A DNA stretch of 64,000 nt from Galbula dea. Lineage: Eukaryota; Chordata; Aves; Piciformes; Galbulidae. Positions 1 through 11,176 of this stretch are shown here, piece after piece. The notes beneath the pieces are model-generated. The model was given only the letters and a program-made list of their open reading frames with translations. It was not told the DNA's origin and did no database searches. The number at the start of each line of letters is the position of its first letter. Positions within the stretch are counted from its first letter, which is position 1. A program made the position numbers and the translations under genes. The DNA lies in the NCBI GenBank assembly GCA_013399015.1, contig VWZX01008950.1:1-64000 (forward strand), in the 5' to 3' direction.

Positions 1-316
1 ATGTACACTTGAAACCCAGGATAGAACTAATAAAAAATAGAATCTTACTACTCTCCTTAAGATAGTAGAGTCGCACTGACCGACGCCAGCAACAGCTGCC
101 TCTCAAGGCCTACAAGGCTTGACTCCTCTGCACGGGTGAGACCGATAGCAGAGAACCTGCGTCCTCGGATCCACCGGAAGGCAGAAGAGAACGAGGGCCT
201 CTCCCCCTCTGTATTTATACCCCAGTTACGTAAAATCGTGTGGAATACTGGGTAAATATGATCACTTCTCTGGTTACAAACTGGTTACCAGGAAAAGCCT
301 GGGTCAAACCATTACA
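1..316 (-). mobile_element. Partial endogenous retrovirus LTR, minus strand, cut by the window edge
   Basis: Reverse-complemented, this matches the first part of the LTR at 19933-20499. Shared features are the terminal 'tgtaatggtttg', the motif 'ctggttaccaggaaaa', a TATA-like gtataaatac (211-220 on the plus strand), the ggatccaccgg stretch and the tRNA-free GC-richer leader. The LTR's 5' end lies at 316 and its 3' part lies before base 1. No coding capacity is visible. Because only one LTR end is seen, it cannot be decided whether this is a solo LTR or part of a provirus extending out of the window. Confidence 0.8.
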
Positions 317-943
317 GCATGCTATTTCAGTATTCTGCATATACCTCCACTATTTTTTGTAGTAAAAGTTGGGAATTTTTTTTAGCATATATGTCTTCTG
401 CACTCCTGACAGAAAAATATGTTCAGTGTATGCAAAAATACCTGTAGAGATTGACAAATTATAAATGACTGCACTGGAAATATTATTCAAGTTTGATTTC
501 TTATTGTGGTGGCTTGACCACAGCTAACAGCCAAGCATACACACACACAGTTGCTTCCCCTACCCCTGCCCAGAAGGATGGAAAAGAGAATAAGATGACC
601 AGAAGTGGGAAAACCTGTGTGTTCATATTTCAGAACTTGCTGTCCTGTCAGCAACTGGCAGAATTGTGAAACGAGGCACAACACTTTTCAAACAAAACGG
701 AATTGAAAATGGAAGTAATGAATACTTACCCCTGGATGATGTTTAGCTTGGGCTTTGTTTGCTGTAATTTGTATTACTGTTGAAGCAAAGGGAAAAGTCA
801 ATAGTATATAATTACTAATGGAATGTTTTGCTTGGTTTTCACTATTGTATTTCGAAAAATGTTGTAAACAACACTTGACTGAAATAAAGGTAACTTCTAA
901 GGCAATGAATTCCTAGGCTTTCCATTTTTTTTTTCTTCTCTTC
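317..943. other. Unassigned AT-rich DNA
   Basis: No gene or recognisable repeat is seen. There is a very short (AC)n run near 539-550. The 65-codon open frame on the minus strand here has no recognisable domain and is probably chance. Confidence 0.6.
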
Positions 944-1696
944 GGTCCCGGTTTGGGTTAGAACAGAACTAATTCTGTTCAGTAATTTTACTTTTCAGTT
1001 AAAGCTCCTATGAGAAACTGCACTTTCTGAGACTAACAACATGTTTTTGCAGAAACTGCCTGCTTCTAGCAGTGAAAAGACCTGATGTTTAGATTTACTG
1101 TGATGGAATGGTATGCAAAGCAAGGTCACTGCTGAATCTCGTGCCTCACATTGGGGGTGCAGGGTAAAGGCTGCACCTTTAGGGAAGAGTGGACAGGACA
1201 GGTGACCCTTAACTGACCAACTAAGTATTCCACCCCTTATATGACATATTCGATATATAAACTGGGGGGAGTTTTTCCTTCCTCCCTCTTGGTCTTCCTC
1301 TTCTCCTGTGCTTCAGTGGTCAGCATCTGAGGAGAACTCTGTTTATTCTGCCCTCGATCTTGATCCATAAGTTCCTGCATCCAGTACCAGGATCCAGCCC
1401 CTGAGACTGACTCTCATCTGTTGTTGAGGCCTTCTGCCACAGTATCAGTGGTGACGTAGTTACCATCAAGGGGGGTTTAGGTTCACTATTGGGTTTTGTA
1501 CATATTTGTATACATTTGTGTATAATTCATTTATCATCATTATTATTATTTTTAAAGTAGTTTTAGTTTTATTTTCCAATTCTCAAGTCACTCTGTCTCT
1601 CTTATCCCCTTTCCCTTTCCATGAGGGGAGAGAAGAGGGGGTAACAGGAAGCATCAGTCATTGGGTTGGTGGTCAGCCCAGCCTCAACTCTTGACA
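944..1696 (+). mobile_element. Solo LTR, family A, with 5-bp target duplication
   Basis: The element begins at the 'tcccggtttgggttag' head and ends '...cttgaca'. It is flanked on both sides by the 5-bp direct repeat tcttc (939-943 and 1697-1701), so it is an intact insertion unit without internal retroviral genes, i.e. a solo LTR. A 5-bp duplication is usual for ERVL-like elements. Inside are the near-palindrome gaacagaactaattctgttc (961-980), a TATA box (1254-1260), the 'catccagtaccaggatccag' block and a T/A-rich poly(A)-signal region near 1530-1560. The same family recurs at 13709, 18239 and 60414 (minus). Solo LTRs usually form by recombination between the two LTRs of a provirus. Confidence 0.9.
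1254..1260 (+). promoter_or_regulatory. LTR TATA box
   Basis: The sequence tatataa lies in the conserved context 'tattcgatatataaactgg'. The same motif is at the same place in the sister copies: 14021-14027, its duplicate 14338-14344, and 18551-18557. This is the presumed start region of LTR transcription. Activity cannot be judged from sequence. Confidence 0.6.
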
Positions 1697-1762
1697 TCTT
1701 CTAGTAAAATGAGCTGATATTCTTAAATTTCCTCTTTCTGTCTGTCTCTATTCATATGCAAC

Positions 1763-2325
1763 TGTTATGGTTTGGGTAAAAATATTCTGATTTGGGTTAG
1801 AACAGAATTAATTCTGTTCAGTGACTATATTTTCTAAAAGGTATTCCATTACTATGTACATGATTATTCGGTTACCTGCTAAACTGGACTGTCCCTTTAA
1901 GAAACCCTAAATTCCTGAATCTTAAGTATGGACACTGCCCACCCCCCCGCCAAGGGGGAAGCCAGGGGAATTCTGGGTGTGTGCTGGAACCACGAGGAGA
2001 GTGTGCTGAGAGTCTCTCTCTGCTGGGACCTGTACCGTGCTGGACGCTGTCTGTGCTAGCTGGGGAGAGCTGGGTGAAGCTGATTCCGGAACTTGGAGCT
2101 GGCACCGGGACACTTACAGCATGAAACATTTGCAATTTTGGTCCTGACGTAATTATCATTAGAGAGAGGGAGTGGGGTTCGGTATTTGGGTCCTGTATAT
2201 ATTTATATATGTTTCATTCATGATTGTTTTTATTATTAAAGCAGTTTTTAGTTTTTACCTTCCAGTCCAGCCTCTCCTTTAACTGGAGTGAGTTGAGGTT
2301 GGAAACAAGCCTCTAAACCATGACA
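1763..2325 (+). mobile_element. Solo LTR, family B, with duplicated 20-bp head and 5-bp target duplication
   Basis: The 5-bp direct repeat gcaac (1758-1762 and 2326-2330) fixes both ends. The LTR begins with a head unit, tgttatggtttgggtaaaaa (1763-1782), immediately followed by a second copy of the head (tattctgatttgggttag..., from 1783). The copy at 50498-51111 has the same 20-bp doubling, so it is a subfamily character. The body resembles family A at both ends, with the palindrome at 1800-1819 and the 3' 'tcctgtatatatttatatatg' and 'attattaaag' blocks, but the middle differs and the usual TATA region is degraded. Its target duplication differs from that of the LTR at 944, so the two are separate insertions and not one provirus. 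Confidence 0.9.
1800..1819. repeat. Perfect 20-bp palindrome in LTR head
   Basis: gaacagaattaattctgttc is its own reverse complement. Equivalent sites with zero to two mismatches are at 961-980, 13726-13745, 18256-18275, 50535-50554 (perfect) and 61140-61159. It could be a protein-binding site of the LTR promoter region; function is not shown. Confidence 0.75.
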
Positions 2326-3319
2326 GCAACCTTATTATATCATGTTGCAATTTTTAGTCTTCTAATTATATACACATTTTCCCACAGGATTCTAAAGAAT
2401 ATTATATGAAATTTTGTAGCCAAAAATACACTAGGTCTGCATGAAGTTTTTGTCTGATAAGATAGCCTCTATCTATTCAGTCCGCAGGAAATTCTGTTGG
2501 CAGAAGTTCTCCTGGGATAATAATTTTTTGTTACTTACACTAAACTATGTCTTGTGTTTATTTTAATGGGCAATTATATCAAAGACATAAATCCTGATTT
2601 GTTAGTGTTCACAGTTCTTGTGCAATAAACGTGTCCTGACTAAATTTTACACTTCTTTATAAAGAGTATTTCTCAGTTGGCCTATTTCAATTTCAGGCAA
2701 GTCTGGCTCATGTAGTCAATCTGCCACGGTCCTGAAAACTCCCTTGTTGCCACTATGCCATGTCCTATAAATCCACAATGGCAAACTAGTTAGAGTAGAC
2801 AAGATACTGTGCTCCTGGTATTTTTATTCTGCTGCCTTGTAAATTCTAAGCTTTCAGATTACAGCCTAATAAAGAACAGAATTTCATTAAAGTCTAGATT
2901 AGTAACTAAATCATGCAACAGAAATCAAGAAGGAGAGATTTTAGCTGGTTCAAAGAAGTAGAAACTGTAATTAAACTAAGTCTGTTTTATATATTTTACC
3001 AAATAAAAAGCAACGAAAACATTAAAAAGATGAAAGGTTACAATATTGAACACAGCAACACAAAGAACAATCTTTTACAGGACTTCCTTAGCTATTATTA
3101 GTAAGTCACTGATCTCTTCCCGAATACTGGATATTTTATCCTAAGCCAGATACCAAACTAATACTCTGATTAATCTTTAATCACTTAAGGCTTGAAGACC
3201 TGACTCACTATGGTCTTTGCTTTGTTACTGGAAATTTTCACAAAAGAATTTACAGAACTTTTGTCTGACTTCTGATACTCTACAATGTTAAGTCATAGAC
3301 CTCTACACAGCAATTTTTA
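2326..3319. other. Unassigned AT-rich DNA
   Basis: No gene or clear repeat is seen. A 62-codon frame at 2913-3101 is lysine- and asparagine-rich as expected from AT-rich noise and has no recognisable motif. Confidence 0.6.
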
Positions 3320-3775
3320 CACAGAAACACAGAATCATTAAAGTTGGAAGTCCAACCTTCTACCTGTCACCACTATGCCCACTAAACCATTTTATTCAGT
3401 ACATCTATGCATTTTTTTGAACACATCCAGGGATGGTGACTTCACCATTTCCCTGGGCAGCCTGCTCCAATGCCTAACAATTCTTTCTGTGAATAAATTT
3501 TTCCTAATATCCAATTTAAACCTCCCCTGGTGCAACTTGAGGCCGTATCTTTTCATTCTCTCACTGGTAACCCAGGAGAAGAGACCAACTCCCAACTGGT
3601 ACAACCTCTTTTCAGGCAGCTGTAGAGAGATAGGGTCTCCCTGAGTGTCCTTTTCTTCAGACTAAACAACCTCAGTTCCCTCACCTGCTCCTCATAAGAC
3701 TTATTCTCCAGACCCTTCACCAGCCTCGTTGCCCTTCTCTAGGCATGTTCCAATGCCAAAATGTCTTTCTAGCAG
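3320..3775 (-). mobile_element. CR1 LINE fragment, 5'-truncated
   Basis: The left edge carries the CR1 3' end in reverse ('cacagaatcattaaagttgg'), followed by the usual blocks, e.g. 'ccctgggcagcctgctccaat' and 'ctcctcataagactt', running to about 3775. This is the last ~450 bp of a CR1 on the minus strand. It is diverged with small deletions, so it is an old copy. CR1 elements insert by target-primed reverse transcription and are normally truncated at the 5' end. Confidence 0.9.
3392..3604 (-). pseudogene. CR1 ORF2 C-terminal remnant
   Basis: This is an open stretch of 70 codons on the minus strand encoding the typical CR1 ORF2 tail. It shows residues like 'LHQGRFKLDIRKNLFTE' followed by 'RHWSRLPREMV', the conserved end of the reverse-transcriptase polyprotein. 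It has no catalytic domain and is part of the truncated CR1 at 3320-3775. Confidence 0.8.
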
Positions 3776-4821
3776 TAATTCAATATAAAATTATATATTC
3801 CATCACATATATGAAGTCTTCTGCATAGATAAAGATCATGCAGTTTAAATCTAAACCATGAGAAAAAGTTGAAGTTAAAGTTCAGAAACATCTTCTTAGT
3901 CACTTCAATAGTCACTTAAATTTCCTCTGGTTTGAAGTGTGTTCAAACAGTAAAAAAAAAATAAACTCCTAAACTAAATGAAATACTGTTCTCCTAAAAC
4001 TATATTCTAAGCAAACAGGCATAAGGAAATGTTGGGTATCTGTGGTTATTTGCACTCTTACATGGTGTTATGGGCATGGTCTGTATTATATAATACTCAA
4101 GGCCAATATTTGGGGTTTCAGCTTCAGACCCCATGCAGACTTCTGGCATCTGAATTTCACCTAAGTGATCACAGATCTGGGTTTGAATCATGGCCTGTGT
4201 TACAATCTAATTTTGCTGTAAGCATATTTACCTTGTCACTGTGGTAGCTTCATATTAAATTCAGTATTTGCTTTATTGGGAAATAAAAATGAGAAATGCA
4301 GTCTTTGCCTCTTTATGGATAAAATATTATTTACTTGAACCTCAAATGCAAATCGGCTTCTTGAAATACTTTCTCTGTTTCTAAGGGTACTGGGGAGTAT
4401 TAGCATATTTTTCCCTGTTTTGCAAGAGTTAAAATACAAAATTTTCAGTGCCATTCCTGAAGAATACTTTCATGTGGCTGAAGGTAGTATACTTTTATGA
4501 AGTACAGAGATTTCCAGGCTCATAGTTACCTCTGATATTAAGTAAACCTATGCTAATAATGAGCATGCAGTATTTTGTATTTCATTTCGGGATGGTCTGC
4601 TGTCTACACACTAGTGAATTTGTAGTTTACATTAACAAACAACAATTGCAGTTGACTTCAGTGATGACTAAATCATTGCATCTATTGCCAACAGCTAGAG
4701 CATTATTTAAGGTTGGTTGTCAAAGCAGCATACAACTGGCATACAGCACTGAAAGAGAATGTTTGAATCCACTTTCTTATCAGCTATGGAAAACAGCTTT
4801 CCTAGCTGTGCTGAGACTGCA
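3776..4821. other. Unassigned AT-rich DNA
   Basis: No gene or recognisable repeat is seen. Short open frames on both strands (e.g. 4550-4846, 98 codons) show no family motif. Confidence 0.55.
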
Positions 4822-5422
4822 CGTTAATGTCTCAAAGCTTGATTGATCATTGACTATCATCGTTGGAGAAGACAATGCCAGACCTTGAGGAGCAGGAGGC
4901 TAGGAACCTGCTGTACAGGACAATGAGGCCTAGTTAAAACCTTGAGATAAGGCCCAGATGTGTGGACATCTCCTGAAGAATTTATTCATGAGAAAAGTCT
5001 GGAGAAACCTGCAGGAGATTCCCTTTATCTTAAGGATCTTTTCCTATAAAAACCTGAGGAAAAAGCCTCCTGGTTGTGAGTTGTGCTGGTGAATTGTGAG
5101 TGGAGCTGTGAGTGGCGTGTGTATGAGACAGAATGTGAGCATGATCACCCACTGTCATGGAAGAAGAAAGGGGACTCGGGACCCTCGACAGGTCACTGGG
5201 CCTGATCCATGGTGATGTAACTATGCCTTCTTGCTCTCTGTCCTGCCTCTCTGCTTAATTTTCCTCCCTTTCCTCCATCCTACTGCCCTATAGATCTAAC
5301 TCTTTTGTTTCAACAAACCCTAATTGATTTTTGGCATTTGACCTCATTTGTGTCTTAATTTCACTCTGGGAAATAAACCTTGAATCTACCCCGTGTCCAT
5401 TAACCTGACCGGGACATTAACA
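4822..5422 (+). mobile_element. LTR-like element of unrecognised family
   Basis: The segment has the parts of an LTR in order: a short terminal inverted match (gttaatgtc near 4823 against gacattaac near 5413-5421), a TATA-like ctataaaaacc (about 5045-5055), a gtgag-rich leader, a pyrimidine-rich stretch, and the poly(A) signal aaataaacc (about 5370-5378) close to the 3' end. I do not find a clean target duplication, so the ends are approximate. No open frame for retroviral proteins is present. Class is uncertain. Confidence 0.55.
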
Positions 5423-6158
5423 AGCAAATTTTTGAAATCAAATGCTGCTGTAATAACTAAGTTCTAGTTGAACAGTACAGGTGGCATATTAAAAACAGTC
5501 TCTTCTGCTGCAAGGATTCCATGTCCTGAGTGGGTCAGACTACTTGTCTAATCAAGGAAAAATTATTTCCCTGCATAACATACAGATACTGCCTCAATTT
5601 TCCTCTTTTTTTTCCAAAGTTTTCATTTCCCAGATAAGAAAGTTTAGTCTGTTCACAGCACTGAATACAGAGAATTCACAACCTAATCCAAATATATTAC
5701 AATGGGAAAGAATCTAACTGCTCTGCCCTCCAAATCTGTCATAGGTTTGAAATAATGTAGAGCTTCATATGTTACTAACTTCGAAGCCATTTTGACTGGT
5801 CATAATTTATTCCAGTTGCTGCAATTAATACTTTCTTTTAGCCTGCATTTTTTCTTTTTTGTATCTCCTCTACCTCACATTAAAAAACAAAGAAAAAATC
5901 CCAACTACAACAAGTTAGGGATAGAAGCATTATGCCCAATATTAATATAAAAGTATTATCCCACAAGGAGAATACTGGAATTCTGGCAAGACTCTGGATG
6001 TTTTAGCATGCTGACTCATGCGTTCAACACACTTGCTGATGAAGACAGTTTTAGAAGACAAAGTAATCATTACAGCATTCACATGGCAGGTAATCCTTTT
6101 GAAGTTTTATAACATGCATTGCATCATTTATATTCTAGAAAGTCAGCTGAACTTCTAA
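5423..6158. other. Unassigned AT-rich DNA
   Basis: I see no gene, RNA or clear repeat here. Confidence 0.55.
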
Positions 6159-6163
6159 CAAAT

Positions 6164-7075
6164 CATCCTGGTTTCAGCTGGAATTGAGTTCATTTCCTTC
6201 CTGGTAGCTGGTACAGTGCAATGTTTTGGATTTAGTGTGAGAATAATGTTGATAACACACTGAAGCTTTAATTGTTGCTGAGCAGTGCTTATCCTATGTC
6301 AAGGACTTTATAGCTTCTCATACTGCCCTGCCAGTGAGGAGGATGAAGTGCACAATAAGCTGGGAGGGAGAATAGCCAGGACAGCTGACCCAAATGAGCC
6401 AAAGGGGTCACAGAATCACAGAATATCCCAAGTTGGAAGGGACCCACAACGATCGAGTCCAACTCCTATTTAGGCACAGGACAACCCTAAAGTCACACTG
6501 TGTGTCTAAGTGCATTGTCCAAGTGCTTCTTAAAACTCCCTGAGCGTTGGTGCCATGACCACCTGCCTAGGGAGCCTGTTCCAATGCTCCACCACACTCT
6601 GGGTAAAGAAGCTCTTCCTAACATCCAACCTGAATTTCCTATGGCACGGTTTCATGCCATTCCCCATGGTCCTGTCACAGGTCACCAGAGAGAAGAGGTC
6701 AGCACTCACCCCTCCATCTCTGGTGAGGAAGTTATAAACTTGGATGTTTCATACTTATGACGCCATGCTCAGTGTATAAACTGGAGGAGCTGGCCAGGGA
6801 ACACGGGGGCTCAGGAACTCGCTGGGCATTGGTCAGCAGATGGTGAGCAACTGTGTTGTATATCACTTCTTTTATATATTCTATCACTAATACTACTGTT
6901 ACTACTACTATTATAATTTTCCCTCCCTTTTCTGTCCTATTAAACTGTCTTTATCTCAACCCACCATTTATACTTCTTTTTTTCCCCTGATTCTCTCCCT
7001 AATCCTACTTCAGGGAAGGGGGCAAAGTGAGTGGCTGCTTGATGTTCAAGTGCCAGCTGTTGTTAAACCGCAACA
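6164..7075 (+). mobile_element. Solo LTR (ERVL-like) interrupted by a CR1, 5-bp target duplication
   Basis: This is a common avian LTR type. The head is 'tcctggtttcagctgg', then 'gtagctggtacagtgcaatg', 'gctgggagggagaatagcc', a TATA box in 'cagtgtataaactgg' (TATAAA 6775-6780), a (TTA/TAC)-rich run, 'cctattaaactgtctttatc' with the ATTAAA-type poly(A) signal, and the end 'ttaaaccgcaaca'. The 5-bp repeat caaat at 6159-6163 and 7076-7080 fixes the ends exactly. A minus-strand CR1 (about 6407-6744) sits in the upstream part, so the LTR is older than that CR1. Without the CR1 it is about 570 bp. The first two bases are changed from the expected TG to ca. Confidence 0.92.
6407..6744 (-). mobile_element. 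CR1 fragment nested in the LTR at 6164-7075
   Basis: It starts with the reversed CR1 tail 'tcacagaatcacagaat' and 'gttggaagggaccca'. It continues through 'gagcctgttccaatgctc' and 'aagaagctcttcctaacatc' and ends near 'gaagttataaacttgga'. LTR sequence resumes immediately after it ('catacttatgacgccatg'). It is 5'-truncated to about 340 bp. Its nested position dates it after the LTR insertion. Confidence 0.9.
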
Positions 7076-8639
7076 CAAATTTATTACTTCTTTATCGTTC
7101 TCAATGGCTCAGACCTTACAATTAATTTTGTGTTTGTCTAGCCTTTCATAGTTTTAAAACCACATGAATACAGAACATTTAAACATTTGACATATACTGG
7201 TGTAACTCTGTTTACTTTCCCTTTTTTGACTAGTCTTATTATGTGAGAAAACATTTGAAGTCATTTTGATAAACTATTTTGAGTTTTTAAAAGTAATCTA
7301 GAACCACATGCTCTTTTTGTCTCAAAAATATTTAAGACCAAAAAAGAGTCAATGTTATTTTCTTGGATCATACAAGTATTCTAAAATATACAAAAAAATG
7401 AACCTCTGGACCCTTATTGAATTTCAGTAAGGTTCCACAGAATATGGACAACTCCCCATAGGAAGGTACCTGTAGGAAAGTTCCTACCACAGCTTTCTGT
7501 AGAACTTATCCTACTAGGGAAAAAAAGTTGGCTTAGACTTTGTATGAGATTTTAGAACTAGCAGAAGTCAATGGGAATGTTTTTATAAATTTCAAATTGG
7601 TCCAGTATCTCACTCTTAGTGCTACACATTTTTTTTCAAATAAGATGTAATAAACATTATTTATAACAGGCAATGACGCACACACTCTGCTAAAGAGAGC
7701 CATCAACCTTGAGTTAAAAAGCATGAAAATAATTTCTTATCAAGCTGCAATTAATTATACTTTTCAAACCCCACAAATTTTGCTTTACTTCCTGAAACAA
7801 AATCATAAAATTTCCTGGTAAATGCAATTATTATGGTTCCTGTTAATTTGAATTGTTATTGAATTCTAAGCCAAGCTGACTTATAAATTTGATAAAGTTG
7901 AGCTTCTATAATTAAGGTCTTCTCCCAGCCAAAAGTCAACTTTACTGGCAGTGATGTTCAGAAAAGTGAATAAAGGATCTCACTTAACACTTCAAAATAA
8001 GCAAAAATCTAATGTTAAAAACACTATGAATGTGTGCATATTATTTCTAAAGAAATGCTAGTCAATATTACAACTCAGCAGAATTGACAGCTGAATTATA
8101 ATGCCCAAAACTGAAGAAATCAATCTTCTCCTAGTTCTGAAGGTAGCAAGAAAAAAAATGGTAAGTTAAATAGTAAAAATGGTAAGTTAAATAGTAAAAA
8201 TGGTAAGCTAAACATCAAAGTCTATTTATAGCTGTGGAAAAAAAACACTGGCTCTTTCTATGTTATTCAAGATAAATGTATTTCTATTCAGACTGAAAAA
8301 TCACATTCCAGGTGAATCCATGGATTATTTTTCCACATTGGAAGGGAGAGAGGTGTGTGAAATAGCATTCCTTTTCAGTAATTTAGAGTGTTGATAGCTC
8401 CATTAGGAACAATGGATGCACACCAGTCTAAAAGCAGAGATAAAAAACAAACAAACAAAAAGGTAGAACTTATCAATGTATATGAAAACCATCACATTTG
8501 TTATTTTGGGTCTAGTTAAGACTCCCTTTTACTCTCTTTGCAAACACACGGCCTGGATATCATCAGAAAGAAAAGTCATCGAGACACAGAAGTGTCTCAC
8601 TAAGATGAACAGCTCCAGTGCTGGAATGATCCACAGTAG
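7076..8639. other. Unassigned AT-rich DNA with one minisatellite
   Basis: No gene is seen. It contains the 21-bp tandem repeat at 8158-8214 and a short (AAAC)n near 8446-8460. Confidence 0.55.
8158..8214. repeat. 21-bp tandem repeat, about 2.7 copies
   Basis: The unit atggtaagttaaatagtaaaa is repeated at steps of 21 bp from 8158, with the last copy partial and mutated (ggtaagctaaaca). It is a small minisatellite. The unit has no dyad symmetry and no spacers, so it is not a CRISPR. Confidence 0.85.
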
Positions 8640-8960
8640 ATCTTGGAGGTCCAACATGGTGCAAAGAGAAGTTTCCCAAACCAGGGGAACCTCAAGGGAG
8701 CTGAGAGACCCACTGCTGCAATTGAGAGACAGGACGCAGCTTGATGCAAGCAAGATGTCAACTTTATTGATTACAAGCATGAGAATATATACTATTTTAT
8801 CTCTGCGTGGCTTTCTCTCATTGGTATATTTTTTGATGCCTTTTACATTGATTGGCTAAAAGCTAAGCAGGCTACAAGATAACAAATTTCCAAACTACTC
8901 TATGTTCCCCCTTAGCCAGTATTTTTCCACTGCAGGGGAATTTCTCAGTCTATAATGTTG
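8640..8960 (-). mobile_element. Possible LTR fragment, minus strand
   Basis: On the minus strand there is a TATA-like tatatattc (about 8788-8796) followed within about 25 bp by the poly(A) signal aataaag (about 8762-8768). After that comes a GC-richer stretch resembling a U5 region ('gcgtcctgtctctcaattgc'). Close spacing of TATA and poly(A) signal is seen in LTRs with a short R region. I could not find ends or a target duplication, so limits and class are guesses. Confidence 0.35.
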
Positions 8961-9439
8961 TTTAGTCTTCAGTGTTCTTTGCTTCCTTGCTTCATGGCCA
9001 CAAGCTTGCATATCTTGCATACTTCATCACGGCCTCTTACCACCCAGTTCCAATACATCTGATACTAGCAAGCTTGACGTGCTTGAAATCCTTCCCTGTC
9101 CATCTAAGACTCCTACAACCCACCAGGAGTCTGCAGCTTGTGCAACAGTGGCTCATGGGACTTATGTGTGTCCAGAAGTGACAGCAAACAAGCCCTGCCC
9201 ACACATATAAGAGAAGATCCTGGGGAGCGTGAGCAACCAAAAGTGCTATGACCAGAGCATGCAGACAGGGTGTTGCACAGTAATTAGCATGGAAGGGCAT
9301 TAAGGAAGGGCACTATAGCTCTGCCAGCTCAACCAGGGAGTGATGGTTTCCACCTGTCAGAAAGCTAGGGCCGCTCTAAGCTCTTCACCAACAGCAACTG
9401 ACACAGCTTCTTAGACACAGCTCCAGCAGGAATATGTAG
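8961..9439. other. Unassigned DNA
   Basis: There is no recognisable gene. The part from about 9300 on may already belong to the CR1 that follows, but it is too diverged for me to align by eye. Confidence 0.45.
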
Positions 9440-10168
9440 CCACCTAGGTGTCAGGCTGCAGAGTCTGCCAAGTGGTTGGAAATCTGCCTGGAGAAATAGG
9501 ACCTGGGAGTCCTGATTGACAGCCAGCTGAATATGAGCCATCAGTATGCCCAGGAAGCCAAGAAAGCCAACAGCATCCTGATTTGTATCAGAAATAACAT
9601 GGCCAGAAGGACTAGGGAAGTGAACAGTGCCCCTGTACTCAGCCCTGGTGAGGCTATGCCTCAGATACTGTGTTCTGTTTTGAATCCCTCACTGCAAGGA
9701 CACTGAGATGCTGGAGTGTATCCAAAGGGCAACAAAATGAGTGATAGTTCTAGAGCACAAGTCTTGCAAGAAGCAGCCGAGGTAACTGGGGTTGTTCAAT
9801 CTAGAGAAAAGGATGATGAGTAGGGAGACCTTCTCACTCTCTACCAGTACCTGAAAGGAGGTTGTAGCAAGGTAGGCGTAAGTAACTTCTCCGAAGTAAC
9901 AAGTGACAGAATGAGAGGAAACAGCCTCAAGTTGCACGAGAGGAAATTTCGATTGGATATTACGAAAATTTCTTCACCACATGGGTTTTCAAGAACTGGA
10001 ACGAGCTCAACACGGAAGTGGTTGAGTCACCATCCCTGGAGGGATTTAAAAGATGTGTAGATGTGGCACTTAGGGACATGGTTTAGTGGTGAATTTAGTA
10101 ATGTCAGGATACGGTGAAACTCAATGATCTTAAAGGTCTTTTGTAATCTGAATGATTCTTTGATTCTA
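9440..10168 (+). mobile_element. CR1 LINE, long but decayed 3' part
   Basis: Plus-strand CR1 landmarks appear in order: 'gacctgggagtcctgattga', 'gccaggaagcc'-like text, 'ctcagccctggtgaggc', 'ccaaagggcaacaaaatga', 'gaggaaatttcgattggat', 'gagtcaccatccctggaggg' and the tail 'aatgattctttgattcta'. It corresponds to the region after the catalytic reverse-transcriptase motif. Stops and frameshifts break every frame, so no coding remnant of useful length survives. The 5' limit is approximate. Confidence 0.85.
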
Positions 10169-11176
10169 GCTGTAAGAGCACAGATATGCTATATGAACAA
10201 CTACTTTTTAAACTACTGAATATTTAGCATCAGAAACCAGCACTGAATTATCATGCTTTCAACCCGCTGTAAGACAAAAAATTGCAGTGAAGGAATTAGT
10301 TGTTCATTTTAATTATTAATTAAAATATTAATTTACTATTAGACTTTTTTTCTATGTTGAAGAGCGACATGATTCCTTTAAAAATAATACCAAACAGCCA
10401 AGGTCCAGGTAGTATAATTTTAAGTGCTTTTCTTTCAAAAGAGGAGTTTTTTACTACAATTCAATATTTAAGGTTATTTGATCCTGTGGATTTATTTTAA
10501 GATGGCAATACAAAAGAAGAAAAAAAAAAAGTGAAGCAGTATTTACACAGAAAAGATAAGCAAAAAAGGCAAGACAAAGGAGAAAATCTATCAGATCTTA
10601 ATCAAGTCCTCAACTTTTCTACCTTGTCCTAATTAATTAAACATGTAAGGAAAATAAATTGGCTGTAATTTAAATAGACTAGAGTGTCCTAATTGACTAC
10701 TCCAAAATTGTGCCCTTTCACTAATGGCTCTGTATTTGTTTTGTTTGAGTGTCTTACCTCTATCTACAAAGAGAAGCAACAGACCCTTTACAAATCAACT
10801 CTTAAAAGCACAAATGCATAGAAATAAGCAAATGTTAATGAAACCTTCTTCAGGGTTAAAGTATATATGTAACACATCAAAACAGGGTCTACCTCTCTAA
10901 TTAAATGTTTAAATTGACTACTCTTAATGTATTGGGCAATCTCCTAAGATATTAAAGTCACCTTCTAAATCTAATTGTGAAGGATCATTTACACTGCTTC
11001 TTTCCTTTGTTTAGAGTATGATAAATTATTCTCCCCCATAGCCACCACTAAACCTCAGTAAAGGTGATTAAAATCTGGGAAACTAAAAAATCTGCAACAG
11101 AGTTGCAATGGAATGGACTTTTTCTTTGGGGATAATAAGCAAGCAAACTGTTGCAGTTGTCATTAAAACATAGATT
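10169..11176. other. Unassigned AT-rich DNA
   Basis: No gene or clear repeat is visible. Short A-runs are the only notable composition. Confidence 0.55.

Noticed and set aside
8158..8214. 21-bp direct repeats as a CRISPR-like array
   Set aside because: The units are head-to-tail without spacers and the host is a bird; it is an ordinary minisatellite.
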